Part shown: in pieces, positions 37,075 to 49,957 of the stretch
Position numbering within the stretch: position 1 is the stretch's first letter
Layout of the letters: every line of letters begins with the position of its first letter
Origin: Trichoplusia ni
Lineage: Eukaryota; Arthropoda; Insecta; Lepidoptera; Noctuidae
Reading direction: 5' to 3'
Length of the DNA stretch: 64,000 bases
Assembly: GCF_003590095.1 (NCBI RefSeq)
Contig: NC_039499.1
Span: 5,146,001 to 5,210,000 of the forward strand
Translations under genes and position numbers: made by a program
Notes under the pieces: generated by a model
What the model was told of the DNA's origin: nothing
What the model saw: only the letters and a program-made list of their open reading frames with translations
The model's database searches: none

Positions 37075-40000
37075 ATGGCTGCGTATGTTAACCGTACGAT
37101 ATCAATGATGGCTGGCGACGGGCCCCACAACGTTGCGATGCTGAACAATGGGGCGGTCCGCGTGAACATGTTAAATGTGGATTCGCCACTTCAGATATTT
37201 GTGAGGGCCAAAAAGAAGATCAATGATATATTTGTGGAAATTGATGATTATGTGAAGGATGCAGTCACTTTTATGCATGGTAAGTGCAGCAATATCTATG
37301 TGAGAAGTAACAGAAATAAACAACACAGGCTATAATTGTCATGTACAGGCCAATAATTGACATTAATTTTATTGTTACATTAAAAAATATTTGGTTTAAA
37401 AAAAATCTACGACTTAATTTTTTGACCTGCTTTAGAAACACTGAACTTTTTCAGTTCCAAATTGGTTTCTTATCTAACTAATAGTGTATAATTTTGATTC
37501 ATAAGAAAAATTTAGTTGATATTAAAAAATAGAAATAAAATTAAAACACCTTATTATACATATTTCATTGTCTAAATTCAATTTAATTCAATACAGTAAT
37601 TTCTTATCATTTTAAACTGGCTCTATTATGGCAATCATGATGGAAGTCATGTTTTTTTTCATAACAACATCTGGAGATCAACTACATTCTTCTGTACAAT
37701 TATGTTAGGTTTTATGCAAAATGCTCATTGTGGCAGATTTTTTTGGCTTCTTACCTGTCCATATAGTTTTATTTGTATTCAATCATTTGTATAAAGTATT
37801 TGACTGATATCACTCTTATCTAGTTGCTCAATAAGATCTTCTTTATCAGTTTGTATCATTGTGGTCACACATCGTAAAAGTCGCGTGCCGACGTGACGAC
37901 AATTTGGATAAAGGTCAATTTCATTGTTTAATTATGCTTTGGAGACTAAAATATGTGATGTACTTGTATTGTTATTCGAATACGTTACTATAACAATATG
38001 GTATTGGGGTATTATAGAGAGTAAAGGGTAATTATTACTTTATTTGACTTTAACTTTACTGTATATTTAAAGTCGCGATGTGTATACCTCATGGTAGGCT
38101 AGATCTTCACTTTAATACTTAAATCACACTTAAGCCATTAATGCGTGTGCCTTACTTCTGTGACTGTTTAGGAGACAGTTCTCTTTACATGATGACGTTT
38201 CAAAATGCCAAAAAGTTCAAAACAATAAGTCCCTTTAGTATAGTTTACGTGTCGTTAAAGACGTTTTACACTGTGCAATAATGTTCTCTTGAAAATGAAA
38301 TATACCGCCCCATTCAACAAAAAGTTTACAAATATTTCATATTTATGAAGTAACACGATCACCAATATTGTAGTAATTGAGCTTGGCATGTATCCAACAA
38401 AGCTATCACTTGTGTGTATAATACAGTTTCATAATAAATGTAGGTACATGGTGCCACAACAATGTACGTAATAATGAAGGGAACACGCTTGATTCATGAT
38501 TGCTGACTAATGCCTCATAAAGAATGCTTGTCGGACCGAAACGGCAGAAATACTCCCTGGCTTTCATGAATGTCCTTCAGTAAATATTAAATAAACATTT
38601 AGCGTGTAAGATCGTGTCTTTAGGGTTGTTCAGTAGGTGCCGTACCGACGCGGTGTCTTAGCCGATCATTACGTTAGGCGTAGCCCCGAAGGTCATATGA
38701 CTATAAGGCTTCAAGGCGAAAGTTTTAATTTAAAACCTGACCTTACCATGTTATTACTCTTACCACGTTATGGCACAGTCATGTGTATTGATATAAAAAA
38801 ACAGCCCAGCCAGAAATATCATATATTATTTATTATTTACAATAACATCATACGAAGTTAAAATTACAAAGTAATATGAGAGTCATTGGCTTGTTCCAAG
38901 TTCCACGTTATCGCGACGCACATGAAAACATCATTCAATTTTAGTCTATTAAAACTTGTGTGTGTTGCAGCTGTTACTGGCGAAAATGGGATTGCGACGC
39001 CGCAGGACCTCGCAAACGTGGAGGCTTACGTATCAAAGGTTCAGGCTATACGCGAAGTACTCAAGCGGGATCACATGAAAGTCGCCTTCTTTGGACGGTG
39101 AGAAACATTTTCCATAACTTTTGGCAGTAGAACTTTCAATAGGATTTTTTTTATCACGTGTAATTATTATTATTTTCAGAACAAGTAACGGTAAAAGCAC
39201 GGTTATAAACGCTATGTTGCACGACAAAATACTGCCGAGCGGCATCGGGCACACCACGAACTGTTTCCTGCAAGTCGAGGGCTCCGACACTGACGAGTCG
39301 TTCCTACGGACCGAAGGCTCCGAGGAGAAACTTAACGTACAGGTACGACCCGACCCCTAATGTTAGAACTCCTTATACAAAGAATCGAAACAAATGTGGT
39401 GCGATCCCGCCGCGTCAGATCATGATTAAGGACTCCGGTTGGGTCCGAAACTAGTCTTGCACCCCTGATAAATACGCGTGAGTAAACTGTTACATCATTT
39501 AACAATAAATGTGGTATCGTGTGGTCCACAGTCGGTGAGCCAGCTGGGCCACGCGCTGTGCGCGTCGCGCCTGCAGGAGTGCTCGCTGGTGCACGTGTAC
39601 TGGCCGCGCGAGCTGTGCGCGCTGCTGCGGGACGACGTCGTGCTGGTGGATAGCCCCGGCGTCGACGTCACGCCCAACCTGGACGAGTGGATCGACAAGT
39701 ACTGCCTCGACGCCGACGTCTTCGTGCTCGTCGCCAACGCAGAGTCCACGCTCATGGTCACTGTGAGTACCGCCCTGCACTTATACTACTCCAACCGTAC
39801 AACAAACTTGTGTTAAAGCAGATTCAATTTTGTCTTTATTTAATACAAGCTCTTTGGTACATTTGTGATTATCGTAGTAATAATAAAGGCATATTTCTCT
39901 TTCAGGAAAAAAACTTCTTTCATAAAGTTTCGACAAAAATATCACAACCGAACATATTTATACTGAATAACCGATGGGACGCGTCCGCGTCCGAACCCGA

Positions 40001-43000
40001 GTATTTAGATCAAGTAAGTTGAGATACCTCTTGCTAATGTAATGTATTACATTATATTTACTATTATTATATTAAATGACGATGTTTTGTATCCAGGTCC
40101 GCACACAACACGCGAACCGCTGCGTGGACTTCCTGTCGCGCGAGCTGCGCGTGTGCTCTCCCAAGGAGGCCGAGGAGCGCATCTTCTTCATCTCCGCCAA
40201 GGAGGCGCTGCTCACGCGCATGCGAGAGAGGGAGAAGCCAGTCTCGTGTAAGTACTTTGATATTAACATTGAGTAACAAGTTCTATTTCCAACAAAAATA
40301 CTTACTGTGAAAAACCTATTCATATATTCTCTTAGTTGCTATAATCTCGGTTCCCTCACAGCACCGATCCTGGCGGAGGGCCACCAGGTGCGGTACTTCG
40401 AGTTCGTGGACTTCGAGCGCAAGTTCGAGGAGTGCATCAGCAAGTCCGCCGTCAGGACCAAGTTCGCGCAGCACTCGCGACGCGGGAAGAACATCGCCGC
40501 GGAGGTCATGGCCGCGCTCGAACTCGTAAGATAAGCCGACATCATTCAGACTGAATACTACATTCAGAATAAATGAAAAAAAAAACGAAAATTTACTTAT
40601 CTGAAAGAATTTTCGCTATCCTAAAAATAATTTTATTAAATATTGTACCTTAACAGAGTAAACTAAATGCAAATCAAAAATATACGTTATGAAGATACTT
40701 ACAAATCATGTACTCGTGACAGATATACAACACAGCGACGGATCAGAAGGCGTCGAAGGTGGAGAAGCAGCGTATACTGCACGAGCAGCTGTCGGCCATC
40801 GAGGACCAGCTCACCACCATCACGCGCCAGATGAAGGACAAGATCAACCGCATGGTGGAGAGCGTCGAACACAAGGTACATACTTACAAGTACAGATAAG
40901 TGTAGAAGCTTTAATTTCTGTGACAGTGACACACAAATCAAATTTGTGTCAGTACACAACATCACTGTGTATTTACAAGGGCTACCCAACGACGTCGCGC
41001 GCATATATGAGTTAAATTGACTATAACACATACGCAACATTGTCAAGTTGTTGCTTATTATTAAGTTTTGTTTGAGCATCCAGACCAGGTGTCAAATGTT
41101 CAGAGTAGATAATAAGGAAAATTAACTGCATCAAGGCATGATAGTGAACAAATGGGCCAAGTGGCATGTTTTAAATTGTCTTTCGATTTGAATCAACCAT
41201 TTTAGTTTGTTACGAGTTAATTAGTTGTTTTAAAAGAACCGCCTGCGTGCAGGTGTCGCTGACGCTGAGCCAGGAGATCAGGCGCCTGTCCGCGCTCGTG
41301 GACGAGCACGAGGGCGCCTTCCGGCCCGAGCGCGCCGCGCTGGACCTGTACAAGCGGGCCCTGCACCGACACGTCGAGCAGGGGCTGGGCGAGAGGCTCA
41401 AGAAGCGCCTGTCCGCAGACATCGGACACGAGATGGACCAGGCGCAGAAGGAGATGGCCGGTATGACGCAGGGGCATTACTCACACAGTACTTACTGGGC
41501 CCTCAACGAAAGAACTCCTATTTGTTGGCTTGACTGAAGTCACTATAGCGACATTATTTTTCGATTATCTCTAAATTTATCATTAATATTTTTTAAAATA
41601 AGCTATATTAACTAGCGTTGTTATCTCCCACAGACCGCATGTACAACATCTTGCCGATGCACAAGCGCGCGGCGGCGGCCACGTACATCATACCGCACCA
41701 GCAGCCCTTCGAGGTGTTGTACCGCCTCAACTGCGACAACCTGTGCGCAGACTTCCAGGAGGACCTCTCCTTCCGCTTCTCCTATGGGATCACTGCGCTC
41801 ATACAACGTTTCCAAGGGAAGAATACCAACAAAATCGCGCTCAAAAACCCTCCACAATATACTCCGGTAAAAATCATATTTCTAAATTCCTGGAAGAAAC
41901 TATAGTTATTTTTTTGCCATATTTTTTTTATATATTGAACATCGCCATTTTACGGCTTGCATATCCAGCATAAGTCACAAAGTCATAGATGAAAGCAACG
42001 CAATAAGAGTGTACTAATGAATAACCTTTGAAACAAAGTTGACTAAACGAATGTTGCCCCCGTACAGATCCCGGCCACGGTGAGTCCGCTGGCGCCGGAC
42101 ACGACGGTGTCGCGCGCGGGCGCGGCGGCGCTGGCGGGCGGCGTGGGGCTGTCGCCCGAGGAGTGGGGCATGCTCAGCAAGTTCGCGCTCGGGGCGCTCA
42201 CCTCGCAGGGGACCATGGGCGGCCTGCTGCTGTCCGGCCTGGTATGCGCAACGCTTACACTTGCCTTTTCAATAGAACTTCTACTGAGACTACACTAAAC
42301 AGATAAAAAATATTTCTTTGTGTATATTACTGTACTTTTTAGAAAAAAAAAAACTTAGACGCTTTTCTTTATGCAGAGTGAGTAAATAGTAATGAAACAC
42401 ACTTTGTAACAGAACAATATTGCCACGTGTTCCAGTTACTAAAGACGGTGGGCTGGCGGATAGTGGCGGTGACGGGCGTGGTGTACGGCGCGCTGTACGC
42501 GTACGAGCGCCTGACGTGGACGGCCAAGGCGCAGGAGCGCGTCTTCAAGAAGCAGTACGTGGCGCACGCCAGCAAGAAGCTGCGCCTCATCGTGGACCTC
42601 ACCTCCGCCAACTGCAGCCACCAGGTGCAGCAGTGAGTACCCCGCATTACTCTTATAAAAAGCCTGCACACTTATTAAAGTTTTTTTTTTTTTTAATTTG
42701 TGCCATTGCAGTAAGCTCAGAATGTTACTGACTAGATTTTTTTTACTTATAATTAGCTACGTTATTTATGAGTTTTGGAGACTATATTGGGATCTGGAAA
42801 CATCGCTCAAACGTCATCTATTTTGTAATAATTTTGAAAGAAAATGTTTGTAGTCTAATTGGGCTCTTAAATTACACTTTTTGCTCTTTTAAATACAGTT
42901 TCATGAACGCAGGATTTCTTACTTAAATACGTTAAAACGTGATATTTCGCAGAGAACTATCAACGATGTTCGCGCGCCTGTGCCGGCTCATCGACGAGGC

Positions 43001-43154
43001 GACGACAGAGATGGACTCCGAGCTGTGCGAGGTCAAGGAAGCCATCAAGATGCTGGACAGCGCCTCCACCTCCGCCAAGAAGCTGCGCAACAAGGCCAAC
43101 TACCTGTCGCACGAGCTCGAGCTCTTCGACGACGCCTTCCTCAAGCACAACTAA
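37075..43154 (+). CDS. Marf: Mitofusin (mitochondrial assembly regulatory factor)
   Basis: Dynamin-family GTPase of the outer mitochondrial membrane that fuses mitochondria. Thirteen exons: 37075-37279, 38971-39097, 39180-39342, 39532-39762, 39906-40013, 40097-40247, 40362-40525, 40723-40875, 41253-41460, 41634-41866, 42068-42241, 42436-42632 and 42953-43154, giving 771 aa. Visible: P-loop GRTSNGKST (110-118), HTTNCF switch region, DSPGVD (205-210), NNRWD (263-267), heptad repeat 1 in exons 8-9, and a membrane hairpin spanning LGALTSQGTMGGLLLSG and VAVTGVVYGALYAY. Heptad repeat 2 ends LSHELELFDDAFLKHN before TAA. Exons are strongly GC-rich against AT-rich introns. The family's usual length is slightly greater, with the difference at the N-terminus, so an alternative start exon is possible. 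Confidence 0.95.
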
Positions 43155-44881
43155 GGAACGTACTTATTAGGTGACTAATTTTACCCTTCATCTTCATCAA
43201 TGTTAGAAAACTTAGAAAGTACTGGTACGTTAAATGAAATTTACCTCGAAACTGCATTGAAATATTTATAATATTCTTACAGTGAAAGGTACAAAATACG
43301 CAATCGCCAGTCATCGCCAATGGGCACATGGCGCAGCGTGTAGGCAGGCCAGCAGTAAGGAGCGCGGGCGCGGCCGCCGCCAGCCGCTGCGTGTACCGCG
43401 TTATGTTAGTCTTGTTGTTAAGAGGAATTCGTCTGTTCGGGTCTCGTATCAAATTATACTAGTGAGTGCTCGCGCGGCGGCGACATGACAGCTGTGTAGT
43501 CCCCGACCACCAGCCTCTAGGAAGGTAAACATGCCCCGTGGCAATGTATAGCTAAATGATATACCTCTATTGTAAATTAGAGCTTTTGTTGTTGTTTTAA
43601 AGTTATTTATCAGTTTTTATGTGTTGTATCACAATGAAATCACGCGTAGACGGTGTACGTCTAAAAACTTGTTATGGTATTCATTTGTTGCATTGAATTT
43701 ATTTAAGTTTTTACATGGTTCCTGACAATTTTTAATTTTCTTTAAAGTTTACCTTCCCCTATGTATGAACTAAACATCTCGGTGCTACCAAAGGATGAAA
43801 AGAAACAGTAAAATCTAACAAACATAATGTTTGTAAACTAGATTTGTATAACATTGTTATTATTAAAAATTCTACATGGAGATCATCTTATGAAACATTT
43901 ATTCGTGAGGTTATGCTGTCTATATACGCTTTAACAACCATTTTTAAAAACTGTTGGCTATTTATACTGCGAGTGTATTACTTAGATAGTTATTGGGTTT
44001 TAATTTATATTTTTTTAAACCACGACCTCGTGTTAACGTGATCCTATCTGATTAGTTACCATTAACGACATTTTCTACATCGAAACTCCGCAATATCGAC
44101 TATGCGGCCGCCCTCAATGTTTTATGATCTGTGATATTACTCATTTTCGTTACAAAATTGTTTGAATCCATTGACGCACTGCGCTCAGTGTTTGTTTCAC
44201 GAATGGAGCATTTATTATGTGTATTGGTAACTCATGTTAAGGCAAGAAAAATCTAATAAAAAGTGTAGCATGGTCAACATTGCGGATTATATAATGAAAT
44301 TGTTTCAATATAAGAATTAATTTATTTATGATGTAGTAATGAAGTGGAGTGTGGTTCTCGGCTGTTATATTGTAGGCAAAGCTGTTATATTACGCTTTTC
44401 TCACTACTTTACTCTTATATAGCCAAAGAAATGACACCATTCATAGATCATTCAAATGCCAACTCTAGTATGAAATAATTGTCTCGATAATTATCATTTT
44501 AGTAGATAATAGATACTAGAATTGAAATGACTGGCATGGCATTTCTTTGACTGTGTATAACTTTAATATTTTTGGCAACTTACATAATGTTCTATAAAAA
44601 TAAAATGGGTTTAACGTCACTATTACGACGCATACTTACAAAGTATAGGGAGGTACACAGCATACTAATTAAATGAACTGGACTTTGGGAGCCATGCAAC
44701 CATTTGATATTAGATAGATTTTGTTGTCCATTGTAATTAGTTAATGCATAATTAGGAGAATTTTCTTATGTAAATAAAACAAATAAAGGATTCCTTTATA
44801 ATAATTGTTTTATTGTAGATATATCTATATCTGAGATCAAACTTAACAATTGGTTTCTAAAAACAAACTATAAATATATAA
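43155..44881. other. Marf 3' UTR and convergent gap
   Basis: Probably mostly Marf 3' UTR. Two AATAAA words at 44773-44778 and 44782-44787 are the likely 3' end. On the minus strand, AATAAA at 44809-44814 lies about 70 bases past the stop of the SAC3-domain gene. No other gene is supported. Confidence 0.55.
44773..44787 (+). terminator. Paired AATAAA, candidate Marf polyadenylation signals
   Basis: Two AATAAA hexamers lie nine bases apart, followed by a T-rich stretch. They face the minus-strand AATAAA at 44809-44814 of the neighbouring gene across about 20 bases. Confidence 0.45.
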
Positions 44882-46843
44882 TTATTTACTTGTTGTGTAT
44901 GTAAATATATCTATTATACTTATTTCAAATTTCTGGTTTGATTGACTTCCCAACTTTTTGTTATCATCCAGTTTTAATTGGTGCTGAAACAAAATACAGT
45001 ATTAAGATATTTTTATATTTTCAAGTGCTTTTGTTAATATTTAAAGTTAAAATGAGTAATTACATATTTCTAGATAGCAAACTTGACATCACAATTAAAA
45101 CAGTTAAAACTCACTAGAGTTGAATCCCCGGCAAAGTCAGTCTTGTCAAACCTCACGGCATGTTTTTCAACTTTGAGTCCATAGTGTGCACACACCGCTT
45201 GTGCTTCAAACTCATCTGCAAAGTGTAGCCAGTGCACAAGAACCTCACTTGGTATTGTGAGGCGTTTATTATTATATGCATGGCTCAAAACTTCAAGGGC
45301 ATTTCTGTAATCAAAACAAAATAAGTAAATCTTAAGTATTGCTTCTACAGCCAAGCTGTGGTTGGGTAACACAAATAATATAACTATTACCTTTGTAATG
45401 TCGGTAAGTAGGTAAATAAGGCACAGTATGTAAGAGGACACACTTTGTCTAACAATCTGCACACTTTTATGTAGTTTCCCTGGAGATTGGTAATGGCTAT
45501 TTCATAGGCTAGCTGCAATTTTGGCTCTCTGAAAAAAGATTAAGACAGTTATAGCAACTAGTCAAGAACATGTAATATAAAGTTGTATTTATATTAAAAT
45601 ACTCACCTTCTTAATTGCTTTGAATGATGGACATATCTATACAATGGATGTAGATCATTTAGATTGCACACTATATACAGGCTTTCTATAAGCACACGAT
45701 CATTGGTAAGTTTAGTGTTCCTATTTAAATCTAAATGAGATAAAAGTCCTGATAATTCATCCAGTTTTTTATTCTCATCTATCGTGTCACAGGAGGACAG
45801 GTACCACTTCATACATTCTAACAATGACTTTTTATTGAGAGCTGGATCATAGTCTTTAAGAGGTAGATTAGATAGCCTGAAATATAAAAAAAAAGCTGTT
45901 TAGTGTAAATTCTTCGGAATAGAAGATTTCAAAGTAATTTTTAACATAACTTTTCACTTAGTCCATGTGATTATAATACAAATAATATACTATTACATTA
46001 TGTATTTTGACACCTTTAAAAATAAGGGCAAAGAAATGCTGACTAGTATAGTAAACCAGTTTAAATTAAAAACTCAAACAGGTCCCTCAATCAGCAAGTC
46101 TGAATGTTTCTTGAATTCCTGTAATGCAGTGGGTCTTCTTACACAGAAAAAGTTGTGTATACTATAAGACTTACTTATGACTATAGTAGACATAGAACCT
46201 GATCATGGGTTCTAGGAGATTGACACACTGTTCTGGAGGCAGCCTCTGTATTGTCATGTCTTGCCGCACTGCCCTCAGACGGTCATCCACAAAGTCATAG
46301 ACAACTGATGCAGGAACATCCTTTCTTCTTGTTATTCTGCAAATTATGTAGCATGTCAAGAGTTTGAATGATTGCATCAAAATGTATTAAGGGGAGCGGT
46401 TAGTAAAGAGTAGTTCATTTCTAGGTAGACTAAAAATCTTAGCTTGAGAATTAGCATGTTTGGCACCTACTCAAGAAGCAGAAACTGCACAGTATTGATG
46501 AGCACAGCATACGGCCTTAACAGATGAGGGACAGCCATGTTGGAGTCAGCCGCCGACCGGCTATAGCTCTTCACTAGCTTCCTCTCCATGCCCCATACTT
46601 CTAGAACGTGAACCAGACGTTCTACCTCACGCCTGTAATATAAGCATTATTTCTTGACGAACATTATTTCATAACGATAACAATAGCCTAAGATATTAAT
46701 ACATGGCAAGTAACTTCTTAAACATACAGGTTTATTTCATCTTCAGGGCACATTAAGTTGCAAGTTCCAACGATTTGATCAGTATTTTGATCCTCTGCGC
46801 TTTCTATATTTTTACAAAAGAAATCAAAGTAGGAAGACATCAT
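44882..46843 (-). CDS. SAC3 domain-containing protein (SAC3D1/SHD1-like)
   Basis: SAC3/GANP-family protein. Family members act in mRNA export (TREX-2), and the short SAC3D1 type has been linked to centrosome and spindle function. Seven minus-strand exons: 46728-46843, 46471-46632, 46175-46336, 45607-45876, 45391-45528, 45115-45304 and 44882-44983, giving 379 aa (378 if the second of two adjacent ATGs is used). The family signature is near the N-terminus: VGTCNLMCPEDEINLREREV in place of the usual GTCxxMCPxxE. LLRPYAVLINTVQFLLLE and YDFVDDRLRAVRQDMTIQ follow. The remaining helices form the PCI-like part (LSHAYNNKRLTIPSEVLVHW). All introns are GT-AG. It is convergent with Marf. Confidence 0.88.
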
Positions 46844-47319
46844 CTTATTGTTATCAAATGCTAGAGAAATAATTTGTCAGAGTTTTGCTTTTAAAATTTA
46901 AATTATATTAAATAAATCCAAAATTATTTTGCCAATAACATATTCCTCAAACCGTTGACATTTTCTTGACATTTCTCAAAATCTGCCAGAAGAAAAACAA
47001 AATTTTGGTAATAAGAGTTTAACCAGATGGCTATTGGCCCAGCTAATACCTGTGTTAGTAACGACTTTAAGGTGCGGCCTCATGGACGCATAGACGTCGT
47101 ATTTAGTCACTATTTAGTAGACCTGGTAGCAGAAATGTTTGAATTATTTGCAAAATTATAGGATCAGAGTGCAAAGCAAATGAAAAAATATGCCTTTAAT
47201 TTAGAGCACTGCAAAGAGTACGTCCACATGTCCGGCAAACAGGGCATCGGGCAAACTTTGTAGGTAACAGAATTATTTACTTTGGTTCTGCAGGGTGATA
47301 CTGCCCATCATACCATTTA
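46844..47319. other. Intergenic, upstream of the SAC3-domain gene
   Basis: This should hold the promoter of the minus-strand SAC3-domain gene. I see no gene and no clear repeat before the Harbinger element. Confidence 0.5.
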
Positions 47320-47899
47320 GGGCCCTCGCCCACGGCGACTTTTTGTAGCGATGCAGTCGCGCGTTTAGCAAACGCGCGACTGCATCACTTCTAACGCGTG
47401 TTAGTCGCATTTGCAACGCGCTACTGCATCGCGATTGTATCGATACAAACGCTCGTGCGCTTCGCGCTATTAACGCGAAAGCAATTCACAAAACGTCGAA
47501 TATGACATTCTATAACAACTTTTGAATTTAAGATCATAATTTTTGAGTTGTTTGAATGTTGTTACATGATGTCCACAAAGTAATCTCTGGGTATTAAATG
47601 GATGCATCCAATATTGACGCTGCTTCCGTTGCCTACGCTTCGGCTGCTTACGTAAAAGCAGCACTAAAGACAACGTGACTAATGTTGCCTCAACGGAGTC
47701 CATCTTGCAACTGTACTGATCCAAGATCCACTGATCCGAATCACGTTTGCATCGCGACCGAATCGCTTTTGCATCGCGACTGAATCTGGTCCCGTGGGCG
47801 CGGGCACACAGCTAGTGACTGCTTCGCGTCTGTATCGATGCTACGCGCGAGAGCATCGCGACTGCATCGCTACAAAAAGTCGCCCGTGGGCGAGGGCCC
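47320..47899. mobile_element. PIF/Harbinger deletion derivative (580 bp) with long inverted ends
   Basis: The left end starts GGGCCCTCGCCCACGG and goes on CGACTTTTTGTAGCGATGCA. The right end is its inverse over about 44 bases with one extra base. It is flanked by TTA on each side (47317-47319 and 47900-47902), the PIF/Harbinger target duplication. Subterminal regions are filled with imperfect copies of GCATCGCGACTG. A minus-strand frame inside encodes the start of a Harbinger-type transposase. The intact ends and duplication indicate a fairly recent insertion. Confidence 0.88.
47470..47724 (-). pseudogene. N-terminal remnant of a Harbinger-type transposase
   Basis: This 84-residue frame contains QYWMHPFNTQR and ends in CYRMSYSTFCELLSR. 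That is the layout of the N-terminal part of HARBI1-like transposases (YWVHP...YFRMS...FDELL). The DDE catalytic domain is missing, so the element cannot move itself. The frame begins 175 bases inside the right inverted repeat and reads leftwards. Confidence 0.75.
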
Positions 47900-47902
47900 T
47901 TA

Positions 47903-48853
47903 GATACAAGTGCTAGCTGTTCAGAAGAATTTTATCACAATAGCGCCAAACGCCGCTGAACACTGAAAACTGTTCAGAGAGGAAGTGTCTTGTAACGAAA
48001 AGAGAGATATCACTAAACTTATTTTTAGAGATACCGAGTGGCGCGACGCCGCTAGTGTACGACCCTCAATGAATTTGTAGGGCGGTAGTCGCTTGGATGC
48101 AAAAGGGTCGGGTATCGAATACTACACAAGTCTTCGATACCTTCGCCCTTTGCACCATACCATACCATACCATACCATACCATACCTGTGTGTACGCAGG
48201 AGCTTGCTTAAAATCGAAGGCTCAATGATATTATAATCTAAATTGCATAATGAAAAGACTGAATTCGTATTTAAAATTATATTTACGTCAAAAAAGTTCT
48301 TTAGACAATTTATTTACAACTTCCACACCAAAAACTAACATTTAAGCATACCATTGCTTATTTTTAGGCAACATTATGTCCCTGTAATAAAAATAGTTCC
48401 TTTGATAGTTAACGTACGATAAATAACATGTAAACAAGACAATATTGATCGAACGTGATTACTACAAGAATCCAGTGTTCTACCCTCACTTCCGACTGCA
48501 TTCACCTCGACTTGTATATACTTTAAATATTGTTCTATAAACACAATATTCAAAAAGTTATAGCCAAAGTGAACAAACTAAATATAAGTATAAAAGGAGG
48601 ACAGAACGTATCATCGAATTCTAAATACTCATTTCTATTACGTTGCTCTACAAAACAATGAATGTTAATGTGGTTCGGTTTGGTGTGTCGGAAGTTTTTT
48701 GTCTCTACGAGCCACTTAAACTTAGTGCCACTGATTCCTAGCATGCACATAATCCCATTCAAGTGACAAATGTAGGTTGTTCGCCAGATGGAAATGATAA
48801 GAATTATTTGAAAACTACTACAACAATTTTTATTTTCGGACATTTTAACCGAA
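47903..48853. other. Intergenic, 3' side of the OGDH-like gene
   Basis: It contains a (CCATA)n run at 48155-48186, preceded by an imperfect inverted repeat (AAAGGGTCGGGTATCGAA / TTCGATACCTTCGCCCTTT, about 48104-48152). The right half should be the 3' UTR of the minus-strand OGDH-like gene. The 128-residue minus-strand frame at 48550-48936 is mostly this UTR and is not a separate gene. Confidence 0.5.
48155..48186. repeat. (CCATA)n microsatellite
   Basis: This is about six perfect CCATA units in a row. It shares its motif with 22967-22993. Confidence 0.85.
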
Positions 48854-49908
48854 TTAGCAACCAGCGACAATTTTATCTTTAAGTTCCTTAAATTCTTTTG
48901 CATGAATCCATTTGATCCCAGTCGCTGATGCCGCACTTGAAGGTCTTGCGATACATCTGTGAAGGATGAAGAGGAACCGTTGTTAGACCAGCAAAGAGTT
49001 TTTACAAAAGTAGGGTATTTGACAACAATAAATGTAATAAGTCCTTCTGGTAACGATGCAAAAATGGTGAAACGTAGGGCAGCGAAAGCTAATGACGACG
49101 CTAGTCAATAAAAAGGGTGCGCTGATATATTATAGCGTCAGGCTATATTTCAACTAAAACATTATTTTTGTTGACTCGATAAAACAAAAGAGAAATCGTG
49201 TGTTACGTACACGATTTCTCTTTTGTTTGTATACCTAAATGTTTCTTTGTAATAAGTTGTGTAAACTCACTCTATTTTCTCTTCGAACAGATTCTCCATT
49301 CGTACTTTGCAGAATAACCAAGCGCCTTGGTTCCTGTGCTCCTCCTGACACCACGCCTTTTTAGCTTTCTCGTATTTACAGAACTCTTTGAGCACTAAGT
49401 CGTACGGGAACGGATACAACTGTTCAATACGGCAAATAGCAATCTTTTCCTCAAGTTTCTTCTCTTTCCTTACGTCATTTATCTTAATCGCAACGCTACC
49501 CGCACAGAAAATTAACTTTTTAACATTCTCTGGCTTCTTGCTAGCTGGTCCATCTTCAGGGATTACTCTGAAAATAAAATAATGTAGCTTTTGTGAATTC
49601 CCGAAGAAAATAAAGATTCACTACAATTTTAATAATTATCTAAGAAGCTACCTTCTAAATTCAGTTCCAATAAGGAAGTCAGAGAATTTAGACCGGTAGT
49701 AGGGATGCTTGAGTCCAAGTTTCGGAGTCATCGCGATCAGTGGCTTCCTGAAGGGCATGGCGATTTGCCGACGGATCATGTGGAAGTAGTTCGCAGGCAC
49801 AGTCGGGTGAACAACGATCCAGTTACAGGCACGCAGTTGTTTCACTTTAACAGAAAGCAGATAAAAGTTTATGTCCAGCAGTGGACTGCGATAGGCTGAT
49901 GATGATGC

Positions 49909-49957
<49 letters not shown>

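Noticed and set aside
39495..39780. Several 88-93-residue antisense frames over Marf
   Set aside because: They mirror GC-rich Marf exon 4. Similar shadows occur over exons 6-12 and over TrxR exons 4 and 6.
48550..48936. 128-residue minus-strand frame overlapping the last OGDH-like exon
   Set aside because: It is the shifted frame of exon 21 running into the 3' UTR. The correct frame ends at 48854 with the family's C-terminal sequence.
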